A stretch of DNA of 64,000 bases from Neoceratodus forsteri (GCA_016271365.2 CM028129.1:459620501-459684500); one strand, 5' to 3'. Shown: positions 1-10,958, counted from the stretch's first letter. Program-made: numbers and translations. The notes: generated by a model not told the origin, from the sequence alone.

Positions 1-394
1 TCAGACTATAACTAATTAAGTCAGACAGTAACTATTCTGCGTAGATTGTAACTATTGGAATCAGATTTTAACTTTTCTGGTAGTATTTTAAGTATCAATG
101 TCAGATTGAAACTGTATCAGATTGTAACTAGCTAGGTCAGATGTTAACTGTCTAGGCGAGATGGTAACTATCCTGGTCAGACAGTAACTATTCAGCTCAT
201 GTTGTAACTATCTATACAAGTGTATGTCAAATTGCTCTGGTCATATTGCAACTATCTATGGCAGATTGTAATTATCCAAGTCAGATGGTAACTATTCAGG
301 TCAGGCTGCAACTCGCAGGTTAGAGTGAGACTTTAACTTTCTGGATCAGACTGTAACTATGCGAGTCAGATCATAATTATCTGGGTTGGACAGT
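1..394. repeat. degenerate 20-bp minisatellite, first block
   Basis: The sequence repeats with a period of 20 bp. The unit is close to CAGATTGTAACTATCTGGGT, with about 20-35% differences between neighbours, and the line blocks of the first 100 bases align unit for unit. The block stops at the poly-TTTA start of a LINE 3' end. The same repeat resumes at 2507, 4619 and 14000, so this is one array cut up by later insertions. No gene is present. Confidence 0.9.
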
Positions 395-617
395 TTATTT
401 ATTTATTTAAATTTTGTTACCCTGACAGATCCACTGAGACTAAGGAGTCCCTTTTACAGGGGTGACATGGGGTTAATTACATGGAAATAGCTGACAGTTA
501 CAAAGATATTTGCACATACTGCACATGTATTATTACAAAGCATTGTAAAGTTTTTACATACAGTGTCAAATTTGTGAGTTATCCATGAATACATACACAA
601 GTTTTTAATAATAGAAA

Positions 618-997
618 CTATAAAGACCAGGCAGATTCGCAATTAGGTTGAGATGGAAATTTATCGTGATAACAGTTGCAAATGCTTAGTTCTACTAGAT
701 GAGCTTTTAGCCCTTTCTTAAAGCCACCTAGAGATGAGGATTCTTTTAGACTGTTTGGGAGGGCGTTCCATAGGGTTGGAATGGTAGCGATAAAATGACC
801 TATCACCTGCAGTAGTCTTTGTTCATGGACTAATAGTTGGGGGTTGGTTGGCAGATCTGTGGGGCCACCTACTTTGTTTGGCTGTTAACAGATCTTTTAG
901 GCTGGGGGGAGCATTGCTAAGCTGAAGCTTGTATAGCAGGCATAGGGGATAGTAGGCTGATTTCCCTTCAAGTGTTGGCCATATAAGTGAGTGCAGG
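618..997 (-). pseudogene. LINE ORF2 C-terminal remnant
   Basis: Two overlapping minus-strand frames carry the C-terminal tail of a non-LTR ORF2. One, near 830-1000, reads LIWPTLEGKSAYYPLCLLYK; the other, 618-806, reads LWNALPNSLKESSS. The frame changes between them, so the copy is dead. The rest of this ORF2 lies beyond the CR1 insertion, at 2254-2506. Confidence 0.7.
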
Positions 998-1002
998 ACG
1001 TT

Positions 1003-2253
1003 ACGTAGAAACATAGAGGTTGACGGCAGATAATGACCACAAGGCCCATCCAGTCTGCCCATTTTTTTCTACCTTATGAATGTGCCACACACCTTTACAC
1101 TGTCAATGACCTATCTATCCATATTCATCTGTATTGCTCCCTTATGCCTATCCCATGCCTGTTTGAAGCCCTGCACTCTATTCATAGCCACCACTTCCTG
1201 AGGTAGGCTGTTCCTTGCATCCACCACTCTTTCTGTGAAAAAGAATTTCCTCACATTCATCCTTAATCGGCCTCCCTCTATTCTCATGCTGTGTCCTCTT
1301 GTCCTGCTATTTTTTTATATTTAAACATGTTAGACTCTTTCACATTGTTAATGCCCTTAAGGTGTTTGAATGTTTCGATCATATCACCTCTCTCCCTCCT
1401 TTGCTCAAGGGTATACATATTGAGCTCCATTAATCTGTCCTCATATGTCATCTGATGCAGTCCCTGCACCATTTTGGTTGCCCTTCTCTGGACTGCCTCA
1501 ATTTGGTTAATGTCCTTGTGAAGGTGTGGCCTCCAGTACTGCACGCAGTACTCCAGATGGGGCCTAACAAGTGTCTTGTAAAGATGGATTATTACCTCCC
1601 TCTTACGACTTGTGATACCCCTACTAATACACCCTAACATCCCCCTAGCCTTACCTATTGATTTAGAGGTCTGCTTGGACGATTTCAGGTCATTGTGATG
1701 ATGATGCCCAAGTCTCTTTCTTCTTTTGTGACTGCCATCAACTCCCCTTCCAATCTATAGGTGGCTTCAGGGTTTCTCTTCCCTATGTGCATGATCTTGC
1801 ACTTCTTTGCATTAAATCCCAGTTGCCACTCTTCTGACCATTTTGCTAGTTTATCCAGATCTCTTCTCATTCTGCCCACCCCATCTGGATCATCTACTCT
1901 GTTGCAGATCTTGGTATCATCTGCAAACAGACAAGTCTTACCCTCTAGTCTATCTGCAATGTCACTAATGAAGATATTGAAGAGGACTGGCTCCAGGACT
2001 GATCCCTGAGGTACCCTACTTGTGACTTGCATCTCTTCTGATTGTGTACCATTTACCACCACTCTCTGTTTTCTGTCTGTCAACCAGTTTGCCACCCAGT
2101 TGACCAACTTCTGACCCACCCTGAGCCTACCCAGCTTATTTATCAATCTTCTATATGGAACAGTGTTGAACGCTTTGCTGAAGTCAAGGTAGGCGACATC
2201 AACTGCTCCCCCTTGGTCCACCACTCTGGTTACCCAGTCAAAGAAATCTAAGC
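1003..2253 (-). mobile_element. CR1 LINE copy 1 (5' truncated) inside the first LINE
   Basis: The minus strand encodes CR1 ORF2 from the middle of the RT domain to the C-terminus and ends at the family 3' end (plus-strand GTAGAAACATAGAGG). The motifs VDVAYLDFSKAFNTVPYRRL, VPQGSVLEPVLFN and CLFADDTKI are RT motifs. LVRPHLEYCVQYWRPHLHKD and VQRRATKMVQGL are diagnostic of the CR1 tail. GACGTT stands at both edges (997-1002 and 2254-2259) and is a likely short target duplication. The 3' end lies at 1003, within the host LINE ORF2. Confidence 0.92.
1284..2250 (-). pseudogene. CR1 ORF2 fragment (reverse transcriptase to C-terminus)
   Basis: This would be the reverse transcriptase of target-primed retrotransposition. 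Going down the minus strand one sees FFDWVTRVVDQGG, the FADD active site (CLFADDTKICNRVDD), the GFNAKKCKIMHIGK thumb motif, then in another frame ISRGITSRKREVIIHLYKTL and the RPHLEYC motif. There is a frameshift near 1690 and no endonuclease domain, so it cannot work. It is one of four CR1 copies here (others at 29296, 32165 and 44404). Confidence 0.88.
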
Positions 2254-2506
2254 GACGTTGCAGTGGTGATCCTTGGGAGGTGCTGCCACAGCAAAGTGAC
2301 AAATTCTGTGGTATAGAGATTTTGAGCTTGTGCAACTCTGTACTCCTAAGAGAGCACAGAACTGTAGACCCATAGAGCAGGATAGGGAGTAGGATGCTAT
2401 TTGCAATGTGAAGCAATGAATCCATAGTAAGGAAGAGAACCAGGTGGTGCAAAAGACCTAACTTTTGATTCAGAGATTTAGTTAAGTGGTTGGTATGAGC
2501 TTTGGT

Positions 2507-4125
2507 ACCATCCAGATCAGATAGCTCAGATAGCAGCATTTTGTGCCCATTAATAACTATCTTTGTGGGTCAGTTAGCCATTATCCTGACCAGAGCGTTA
2601 TTTTTTTGGACAAATAGTAAATTCTGAAGTTGGATAGCAACCATTTGTGTTAAATATAAACTTAAGTAGTAATAAGATGGGTCTAGTAGTACATATTTGT
2701 GTCTGATAGTAATGATATAGATGAGATTTTAAGTGTCTGGATCAGATTGCAACTATCTGTATCAGATAATATTTATCCATGGCAGACTGTAGCTGTTTGG
2801 ATCAAACTGTAACTCTAACTATAATTGTCTGAGTCACACTGTAACTACTCAGGACAGATTGTAAGTGTCTGGGTCAGACTTTAACAATCTGGATCAGACT
2901 GTAAATATCCCGGTTTGATTGTAATTATTAGAATCAGATTTTAGCAGCTCAGACCTTATTGCAACTATCTGTATCAGACCGAAATGTGTCAGACTATAAC
3001 TATCTAGGTCTGGAGTTAAGTATCCAGGTCAGATGATAACTATCTTTGGGAGATTTTAACTATTCAGGTCATATTGCAGCCATCTATACTGCTGTAAGCC
3101 AGACTGTATCTGCACTGGTCAGACGGCAACTATCTATGGCAGATTGTAGTTATCCATCTTGGATTATAAGTACTCAGGTCAGATTACAACTAGCAGGTCA
3201 GAAAATAACTTTCTGGATCAGACTGCAACTGTGTAGGTCAGGTTTTAACTGTCTGGGTTGGATACTAACCATCCAGCTCAGATAGTTCAGATAACATTTT
3301 GAGTCAAGTGGTAACTATTTGTGTGGGTCCATTAGCCATTATCCTGGCTAGAGAGTTACTCTTTGGGTCAAACAGTAAATTTTGAAGTCAGATAGCAACT
3401 GTGTTTGTTAAATAGAAACTTAGGTTATGTAGTAACAATCTATGTCAGGTAGTAAGATAGCAACTATTTGTGTCTGATAATAACTAATGCTTTTTACCCA
3501 GTTATCAAATAAATGAATGAATGAATTATCCAGAACAGATTTTAACTGTCTGGGTGAGACTGTAATTATCTTTATTAGATTGCTTCCGTCCATGGCAAAT
3601 TTTAAATATCTGAGTTAGACTGTAACTATCTGAGTCAGATCATAACTGTCTAGGTCAGATTGTAAATGTTTAGGCCAGGCTGTAACAATTTGAATTACAC
3701 TGTAGCTATTGTGGTCAGATTGCAACTATCTGAGCTGGACTGTAACTATCTGAGTTAGCCTGTAACTATCTGGATCAAACTGTAACTCTCCAGATCGAAT
3801 TGTAACTGCCCAGACCATATAAATATTCAGGTTTGAATGTAAGTATCCAGACCAGGCTGTAACTATCTGGGTCAGATTGTAATTATTCATGTTAGACTGT
3901 AACTATCCATGGCAGAGTGCAGCTATCTGAGTTGGATTGTAACTCTCTGGATCAGATTGTACCTCAAGACCATATTGTAATTATTTACAGTAGGTCAGAT
4001 TGTAAGTATCAGGATCAGACTGTAACTATCTAGGTCAGATTGTAACTATTCTGTCAGAGTGTAATTACTCATATCAGAGTAAAATTACTGCATCTATTTC
4101 AGATTGTAACTATCCAAGCCCAATT
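2507..4125. repeat. degenerate 20-bp minisatellite, second block
   Basis: The array resumes with CAGATTGTAACTATCTG-like units. A segment around 2507-2760 (GTGGGTCAGTTAGCCATTAT) is repeated with changes around 3269-3490 (GTGGGTCCATTAGCCATTAT), about 760 bp apart, so a higher-order repeat lies over the 20-bp unit. A short piece at 3490-3530 ends in ATGAATGAATGAAT and may be the last bases of an L2-type tail. No gene is seen. Confidence 0.88.
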
Positions 4126-4618
4126 TTATTTATTTATTTAATTATTTGTTTTACCAGGAAAAGTTCCATTGAGTGAGGCTCATTTGCATAGAGGTCCTGG
4201 GTAGAACAGAAAAAAACAAACAATACAAACTAGGAATAACAATTTTGAAGAACAGTATCAGCTCGTAACACGTAATACATAAAACGGCAATATGCAAAAC
4301 AGAAAAAATAGAAATAAATGCTCTGGAAGGGATAAATTCAAGACATAATATCAACTGATGGTAAGTAGCACATAAGAAGATGATATACAAAACAATAAAT
4401 ATTGTCTGGGAATAACAGACTAGCATAAGACATATCATACAAAGAGGAACAATGGAGGCTGATTATAAATACATTATACAAATGTAAGGAGTGAGTACAG
4501 TGATGTGAAACTAATCAGCAATTTAGAGCAGCATAGGATAAAATACTACAAAGAGAAGTTTTCATGATACAGCAGACAAATAAAGTACTAGTGGCAAACA
4601 CATGATTGAAATTAATAA
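4126..4618 (-). mobile_element. LINE 3'-end fragment
   Basis: On the minus strand the piece ends in a TTTA/AAAT tail (plus-strand TTTATTTATTTATTTAATT near 4126) next to GTTTTACCAGGAAAAG. This resembles the 3' end at 30705 and the tails of the CORE-SINEs at 32417 and 35756. It is A-rich, encodes nothing recognisable, and interrupts the minisatellite. The edges are approximate. Confidence 0.6.
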
Positions 4619-4722
4619 CGGTAGATTGATACTATCCAGGTCATATTATAACTATCTGTGTCAAAATATAACAGTGTGTCAGAATTAAATTATCTCTGTC
4701 ACATTATAGCTACCTGTGTCAG
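4619..4722. repeat. degenerate 20-bp minisatellite, short block
   Basis: A few 20-bp units (TAGATTGATACTATCCAGGT and similar) lie between the LINE tail and the Gypsy element. The last five bases, GTCAG at 4718-4722, form the left copy of the Gypsy target duplication. Confidence 0.8.
4718..4722. other. target-site duplication GTCAG, left copy (partner 14000-14004)
   Basis: GTCAG directly precedes the LTR start TGTGACCGGG and is found again directly after the outer LTR end TACCACA at 14000-14004. A 5-bp duplication is what Gypsy-type integrases make. It also proves that the minisatellite on both sides was once continuous. Confidence 0.93.
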
Positions 4723-6312
4723 TGTGACCGGGTTATGTGAGTAGGGTAAATGAGTGGTACAACACATCCAAATTATGGTTTAAAACACACTGGCTTGGTG
4801 TGATATTTATTTGTCCAACAGACTATTTTTTTTGTAAAAATATATATACAAAAATAAATTTAAACCATAAATGAAATGAGCATTAACTTTAGACTAAAAC
4901 AAATAAATCACAATTACTACAATTGTCTGTGCTTTTGAGACAACCTCTCCGTACTCTCTCGCAGGCTGAGCTGCCATTTCTGAGCCACAGGACAGCTTTT
5001 ATACTGTTCCCTGCAGCATCATCCGGTCAGCTGATCCGCCCCTTTTCTAAACAACAATCATTCCTTCTCTAGTATAGACATGTTGGAGGATCAGCCTTAT
5101 TGCACATATAGATTCGAAGTGTAAGAAAAAAATAAAACATTTCTTTACTCCCTTACAGTACTGTAGAACAACATATATAGTACCGTAGTTTAATTGTCTG
5201 TCAGCCTTGAAGCTCCACCCCTTCTCAGTCTGAATGACAACTGGCAGTTTCTATAAAACAGCCTCTTTATGGGGCTGCTGGCTCCTAAAGAGCCATTTTA
5301 CATGACCACAGTGCTCAGGTAAGTGCAAGTTTGTACATAACTACCCAAACAATAAATGAAACAATCCTGATTTTTATTACACACTGAACTCCTTTTTGTA
5401 ACATTTCTCCTGCTTCAAGAACCATTGTAACATGCACTTGCAGACTACTGATATACCTAATGGCTGAAATATCATGCCGTCGGAAAAAATTTCATTCTGC
5501 AGCATTTCTTTTTATAACCAGCAGTGTCCTCCTATTAGTTATTTAGTTCTATTTTTCTGTTTATACTGCAGGGGATCCCATTCTGAATAAGGGAGAGTTC
5601 CTCCCTTCCGACTGTTTATACAACAAGGTGCAAGTCAGGGAAAGTGAGAACTTTCACTTTCCTGACTCAGCTGCGCCTATGTAGAGCACCCAACTGTTGA
5701 ACAGTCTTTTGCCTAGAACTGCCAGCATGTTCTCTGTTCTGGGCATTCATTATTTAAAAAAAAACAAAGCTAACTCCAGAAGGGGAAGTGTAAGGGGAAG
5801 CATACATATTTCTTTCTTTACCAGCTTCGACCGAGTGTCGGTCAGCTTCTCCTTTTCCTGCAATGAGCAGCTGCAAAACTAACATTTACTGAAGCTGAGA
5901 ACAGCTTCTTCGATATGATCCTTATTTCTTATTATTATTTCTCCATGCTTTGTATGATTTATACATAGCGCTTAATGCACTATGTAGGGCACATTTCAAT
6001 TCACAGCCTGCACAGCATTTTCTCCCAGTCCCAACTATTTCAGTTTAAATGCAAAGAAACGGGGGTGCTAATTTACTTCTTCAGTTATTTACAGTATTTC
6101 CTGCTCAGCTGGACTCCCATATCATTAGCAGCTTTTACTATCTTTAATATCACAGGCCTAAGGTAGGAGATGAAAAGGAATACAAACAGGGGACCCATAA
6201 TAGTAGAAATGATATAAATAGACTATTTAGAACAGACAGATTGCTACTGCAGTAGACTTTAGGGGATAAGAATCAGATGCCTTAGCTTGATGCGGGGGGA
6301 CAATTTACCACA
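4723..6312 (-). repeat. 3' LTR of the Gypsy element
   Basis: About 1.59 kb, from TGTGACCGGGTTATG to TTTACCACA. It matches 10964-13999 along its whole length, apart from the insertions in that copy. Because the element reads on the minus strand, this left copy is the 3' LTR. A minus-strand TATAAAAG lies at about 4996-5003, as in the other LTR. Just inside the LTR, at 6313, I see no clear polypurine tract. Confidence 0.9.
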
Positions 6313-6544
6313 CACTTCCATGGTTAAGCGGAAACGAAAGGTGCAACCCGTCTTGTTTCCAAGACTACCTACCCAAGTATGTCTGGATAGGATGGAACTA
6401 CTGCCCACCCTTGCTTGGTAGTTCCACCCCAGGGTCCCTTATAAATATCAACACTCAGGTAATACTAAACAATAAGTATACCTAAGATACTTAACTACTA
6501 CCCTGGGGTGTTTAAAACATTTACACTATAATAGAATTCACTCT
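6313..6544 (-). other. Gypsy internal region between RNase H and 3' LTR
   Basis: Non-coding stretch. It contains a small inverted repeat around a TAGTTCCA motif (GGAACTACTGCC near 6391 and TGGTAGTTCCACC near 6416). No gene seen. Confidence 0.5.
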
Positions 6545-7100
6545 TTAACAACAGGTGCATTTCAAGAACATATATTTACATTTACATTTACATTTGTAAC
6601 AAGGGCCCCATACTGTGACAAAAAAGTCAGTATTCACATGCTGGATACCTGCACGATGTGAAACAGTGAACCGGTAGGGTTGTAGCGCCAAATACCACCT
6701 CATAATCTGATTGTTATGATCCTTCATTTGGTTAATGAAACAAAGTGGATTATGATCAGTGATAAGTGTGAATGGTGCTCCCCACAGATAAAATCTCAAT
6801 GCCTCAATGGCCCACTTGGCCGCTAGGCATTCCTGTTGCACAGCTGAGTACTTTTGCTCACGATCATGAAGTTTCCGTTAGATATACAATATTGGATGTT
6901 CTTCAGCCTCGATAGTCTGGCTTAATATGGCCCCAATACCTGTACCAGAAGCATCAGTATGGACCTTGAATGGATGATTGAAATCTGGACTATGTAGTAC
7001 TGGAGAAAAACACAATGCAGCCTTTATATCTAAAAAAGCTTTCTCACACTCCGGGATCCATGTAATCTTATTTCCAAATTTCTTTTTGGTCAGGTCAATT
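6545..7100 (-). pseudogene. Gypsy RNase H domain remnant
   Basis: It would degrade the RNA strand of the RNA:DNA hybrid. Visible on the minus strand are HTDASGTGIGAILSQ (first catalytic Asp) near 6920-6960, the conserved ECLAAKWAIEALRFYLWG near 6780-6835 and LITDHNPLCFINQ near 6730-6770. The end of the domain reads VNTDFFV where NADxLSR is usual. The frame breaks near 6880-6900. A TTTACA hexamer repeat near 6575-6595 makes the odd KCKCKCK tail. Confidence 0.85.
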
Positions 7101-8105
7101 AATGGTGTGGCATTGCTGCAAAATTGGGAATGAATCTGCAGTAGTAGTCGGCCAGTCCTAGGAAACAACATATATGCTTCTTTGTCTGACGCTGGGGACA
7201 ATTAGCTACCACTTCTACCTTGTTAATCTCTGGCTTGATGGTACCATTCCCTAAAGCAAAACCAATATATCTTGTTTCTAACATGGCCGGTGCACATTTC
7301 TCAGGGTTAATGGTAACTCCTGCTTTGGCAATTGAGGTAATCACAGCTCTTAAGTGTGCCAAATGGGTATTCCGGTCCAGACTAAAAATTATCACATCGT
7401 CCAAATATGCTGAACAAAATATGTAGTGGGGTGCAAGCACTTGATTCATGAACCTTTGGAATGTTGCGGGAGCTCCGTGGAGTCTGAAGGGCATGGTCTG
7501 GAATTGGAATAGGCCCATTGGCATACTAAAGGCCATTTTCTTTCATGATATATCTATAAGGGGAATCTAACAGTAGCCTTTAGTAAGATCCAAGGTGGAA
7601 ATATGCTGGGCCTTACCGACTTTATCTATAATGTCATCCGCTCTTGGCATGGGGTAGGCATCAAACTGTGATATCACATTTAATCCTCTAAAATTAAGGC
7701 ACAGCCGAATACCTCCCTCTTTCTTTGACACCACCACAATGGGAGAACCCCAAGCACTATTGGATGGCTCTATGATGTTCATCTTTAACAGCTTATACAC
7801 CTCCAGTTGAACTTCCTGTCTCACCTATTCTGGAAGTCTATATGGCTTTTTCCTTGTGGGAGGGGGCATTGTTCTTATCTCATGCTCCACTCCCCTTGCA
7901 AGGCCTAACACGCTAGTAAACGTACTGGGATATTCCAACAACATATCCTGTAACTCTTGTCTTTTTTCAGGGTTTAGGGTAGGATTTACATTTACCTCCC
8001 GTATCCCTTTTCTAATCTCCAGTCTCCCATAAGCAATAACCATCTCCGTTTCAGGTGTTTCTGGCATTACCAACATACTCATCCCCCTGTTAGTTTTTTT
8101 CATGC
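7100..8105 (-). pseudogene. Gypsy reverse transcriptase remnant
   Basis: The minus strand reads PPPTRKKPYRLPE, then the RT fingers and palm: IIEPSNSAWGSPIVVVSKKE, RLCLNFRGLN, ISTLDLTKGY (first catalytic Asp), FRLHGAPATFQRFMNQVL and AYLDDVIIF (catalytic Asp pair, about 7384-7412). The connection region follows with FLGLADYYCRFI. In-frame stops sit after LPE (about 7825) and after TKGYC (about 7567), with a frameshift before AFSMP near 7540. It lies downstream of integrase, unlike in most Gypsy elements. Confidence 0.9.
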
Positions 8106-8199
8106 CATTTTTTTAGTAGGTTAGCATGATATATTTTGACTTTTTGTTTCTTATTTAGGGTCTCTATTTCAAAAGTGACAGGTCCAGTCTGTCTCACTT

Positions 8200-9235
8200 C
8201 CTTTTATGGCCCCTGCCATTTCATGAGCAATTTTTTAGCAGTTGTCGGGAGTAACAACAATACCCTGTCTCTAGCCAAGAAAGTTTTCACATGTGTACCA
8301 TGATCGTGTGTTTGTTTTTGTGTTGTATGGGCCTGAACACTCATCTCATGTGCCTTGGTGGAATATCTGATTAATCTCTGCCTTAGTTGTTTCATGTATG
8401 TGATGATCCCTGGAAGCTTCATATCCTTGCCCTCCTCCCAACATTCCTTTACCACCTCTAAGGGTCCTTGAGGGTTCCTCCCATAAAGGAGTTTAAATGG
8501 GGAATGACCTGTAGAAGCTTGGGGGACTTCTCTATATGCAAATATGGCAAAAGGCAGATATCAGTCCCAATCTTTACCTTCCTCATGGACAAACTTTTGA
8601 GCATCCTTTTCAAGGTCTGATTGAATCGTTCGGTCAGGTCATCTGTCTGGGGATGGTATGGAGAAGTGCATATGGCTACCATTTCCAGTGATCGATACAA
8701 CTCCCTCTATAACTCGGTATTAAAACTGGTACCCCTGTCGGTCAATATTTCCTTGGGTATGCCCACTCTGCTAAATAGTTTTACCAATTCCTCAGCTATT
8801 TTGGGTGTGGTGACTGACCTCATGGGAATGGCCTCGGGATATTTTGTTGTGTTGTCACACAAGACCAGCATGTATTGATTCCCTTTTGCATTCTTGTTTA
8901 GCGGGACTACCACATCCATCTCAATTCATTCAAATGGAGTTGTCACCAGTGGTATGGGTATCAAGGGGACCTCATCTTTCTTTCCCATCTGGGCAACAAG
9001 CTGACATGCCTCACATTCTCGGCAGTATCTAGCTACATTGTGATGTATCCTGGGCAAACCAAAAATGCTGGGTTAACCTCCCTAGGGTCCTATCTTGTCC
9101 CACATGTCCTGCCCAGGGTAGATCATGGCTTAAGTACAGTAAATCCTCTCGGAAACATGAGGGTACTAACAGTTGCTCTACCTCTTCCCCCTGATACTGT
9201 ATTTTTACATACATGGTACAATAAATCATTTTTAT
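8200..9235 (-). pseudogene. Gypsy integrase remnant, upstream of RT
   Basis: It would join the cDNA to host DNA. Order on the minus strand: zinc-binding H2C2 region with LSHDLPWAGHVGQDRT (9075-9150), catalytic core with MDVVVPLNKNAKGNQ (first Asp, 8917), ILTDRGTSFN (second Asp) and DDLTERFNQTLKRM (Glu). There are 35 residues between the second Asp and the Glu, so the DD35E spacing is kept. A C-terminal piece near 8204-8290 has RVLLLLPTTAKKLLMKWQGP, like the GPY/F module. Stops occur within the core (for example after FNTEL at 8707). Confidence 0.9.
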
Positions 9236-9254
9236 TTACTATATCCGGGGCACC

Positions 9255-9482
9255 TTAGGTCTGGGCTTTTCCCACCTGCTGAAAAAAAGGGATTAAGCTA
9301 ACATCTGCCTTTTGTTCTGCAACAACATTTGATTTGACAAAAACAGTTTGCACATTCTCTGGTGTTAGACCTTTCTGGCTATTATGCCATTGTCTCTGTA
9401 TCTTCTTCTCTGTATTATGTGTCAATTTGCTTTTACTTGGTTCATCAACCACCTCATCCTGAAGAGGAAAAATATCCCCCAT
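9255..9482 (-). pseudogene. Gypsy protease-integrase linker
   Basis: A 75-codon minus-strand frame (MGDIFPLQDEVVDEPSKSKL and on). It is polar and has no motif I recognise. It lies between the protease and the integrase zinc-binding region in the expected order, and the integrase frame follows after a stop. It is probably the polyprotein linker. Confidence 0.6.
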
Positions 9483-9770
9483 CTGTTGTTGCCTCTTCTC
9501 CTGGGCACTTGTAGTTACAGCGGTAACAATTCCTTTTTTCAGGCACTAAATCAGCAAAGTCAGGAAAATCATGCCCAATAACCATCGGTACTGGCAAATG
9601 CTGTACCAAGCCAGTTGTTAAAGTGATTGTTATTTCTTTCACCACCATGTCCACTGGCACCATGGGGTATACATGAGTCTCCTCATGAACACAAACCACA
9701 CTCATACTGCCTGAATCAATTCAGGCAGTCACATTTTTGTTTTCCACTTTTGCCTCTGTAAAAAAATAGC
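9483..9770 (-). pseudogene. Gypsy protease remnant
   Basis: The minus strand near 9700-9725 reads an in-frame TGA followed by IDSGSMSVV, the retropepsin active-site signature with its Asp intact. Downstream are VVKEITITLTTGLVQHLPVP and VIGHDFPDF, where retropepsins carry a conserved G-D. It would cut the Gag-Pol polyprotein. The stop just before the active site shows decay. Confidence 0.8.
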
Positions 9771-9779
9771 TGAGGTTCA

Positions 9780-9905
9780 ATAAAGCCAGATGGGTCATAT
9801 CTCCTCTCTTGGTGGGACAAAATTGTGTGATGTGTCCCTGGCCCTTACAATTCCAACAAATAATGTCTTTAGGGAAGGGTCGTCCACTAGTACCACTCCT
9901 GTTTT
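9780..9905 (-). pseudogene. Gag nucleocapsid zinc knuckle
   Basis: The minus strand reads CWNCKGQGHITQFC, a perfect C-x2-C-x4-H-x4-C retroviral zinc knuckle, followed by PTKRG. It lies between the SCAN-like capsid part of Gag and the protease, as expected. Confidence 0.88.
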
Positions 9906-10871
9906 CTTGCCAGCCGTCCTATAGCCCATATCTCAGCTGTTCATAGATGGGTTTCACTAGTGGGGTTGGTTTGGGTTTGCAATGTCAAAGGGTTCAGCCC
10001 CCCTTTCTTCACATTTTGACGGGCAGAGAAAAAGTTATCAGCTAATGTAATGGTAATTTCTACTGCTTCTGGTTTGTGTTCCCGTACCCATATTTGTACA
10101 TTCTGGGGCAGGATCTGTAGGAACTGTTCCTCCACTCTGGTGTCTACCAGATTATCTATGGTTTTACACTCTGGCTGTAGCCATTTATTACACAGCTTTC
10201 TACCGTAAAAAGGCCTTCTGAGAGGTATCATGAATCTGGAATTTTAAAGCCCGGAACCTCTGCCGCTAAGTCTCAGTATTAATGTCATACCGCTTTAAAA
10301 TTTCCTTTTTTACTAAATCATAAGTATTGGCCATTGTGGCATCCATATTACTGTATGCTAACTGGGCCTTCCCCATTAAGTATGGAGCTAGGCGTGCCAG
10401 CCATTGTGTCTGTGGCCATGCACATGCCTGGGCAACCCTCTCAAAGGTTGTTAGATACCCTTCTATATCATCAGAGGAGGTCATTTTTGTTAATTTAATA
10501 TCTTTCAGGTTAGCATCTGTCCTACCCTCATCCTGATCTCTTCCTACCCCCAAGTCCTGTAAAGCATGTAGAGTCTCTGCCCACCTGACATCCTGACATC
10601 TCATCTCATGTTCCCTCTCTTGCTCCATGTCCATCTGTCATATGGCCAGCCATCTCAATAACTCTGGCAATCCCTCTGGTGGTTCCTCCGGGTACATCCT
10701 CCGTTCCTCTTCCTTCTGGTCCTCATCTTCATTGCTCTGGTCCTTTGGCCTCTGAGTCCTCACCACTGGTCCCAGTCCTGGCATCAGGGAATCTTCGGAT
10801 TTTGCTACCTGGGTTCCGGTCTGGACTCCAGCCACCATATCACCCTTCGTCTTCTCCTCGTCATCCAACAT
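9906..10871 (-). pseudogene. Gag with SCAN-like capsid domain
   Basis: The likely start is the Met at 10871, 93 bp inside the LTR and just after the primer binding site. The acidic N-terminal part (PEEPPEGLPELLRWL) meets one in-frame TGA at about 10638. The same frame then runs on to NTET at 10266. The C-terminal capsid region has KKEILKRYDINTET, RQRFRALKFQ, KLCNKWLQPECKTID, RVEEQFLQILPQNVQIWVRE and ITLADNFFSARQ. This is the pattern of the SCAN domain, which is known to derive from Gmr1-type Gag. Stops near 10266 and 10205 break it. Capsid assembly would be its role. Confidence 0.85.
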
Positions 10872-10940
10872 GTCTCTCTTTTTACCCTAGTACCAGGACT
10901 GATACCAGATTCTGGTTTCCCCCCTAAGCTGGACAACCAG

Positions 10941-10958
10941 ATCCCACTTCTGACACCA
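10941..10958 (-). promoter_or_regulatory. primer binding site, tRNA-Leu type
   Basis: Five bases inside the 5' LTR the minus strand reads TGGTGTCAGAAGTGGGAT. This is complementary to the acceptor end plus CCA of a tRNA-Leu (…CCCACTTCTGACA-CCA, from memory of tRNA sequences). It is the start site for minus-strand cDNA and fixes the orientation of the element. Confidence 0.8.

Larger units (their letters stand above)
395..2506 (-). mobile_element. 5'-truncated LINE (CR1/Rex1-like group) inserted in the minisatellite
   Basis: The minus-strand 3' end carries a TTTA-type tail (plus-strand TTTATTTATTTATTTAAA at about 395). The C-terminal ORF2 peptide includes TIPTLWNALPNSLKESSSLG and FKKGLKAHL, the usual end of CR1/L2/Rex-group ORF2. 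The element continues at 2254-2506 with a more upstream piece (motifs HIANSILLPILLYGS and LRSTELHKLKIS). A CR1 copy at 1003-2253 separates the two parts. The 5' end at about 2506 is set by comparing the flanks with a second copy of the array at 3252-3275, which reads across the empty site. The clade is not certain. Confidence 0.8.
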
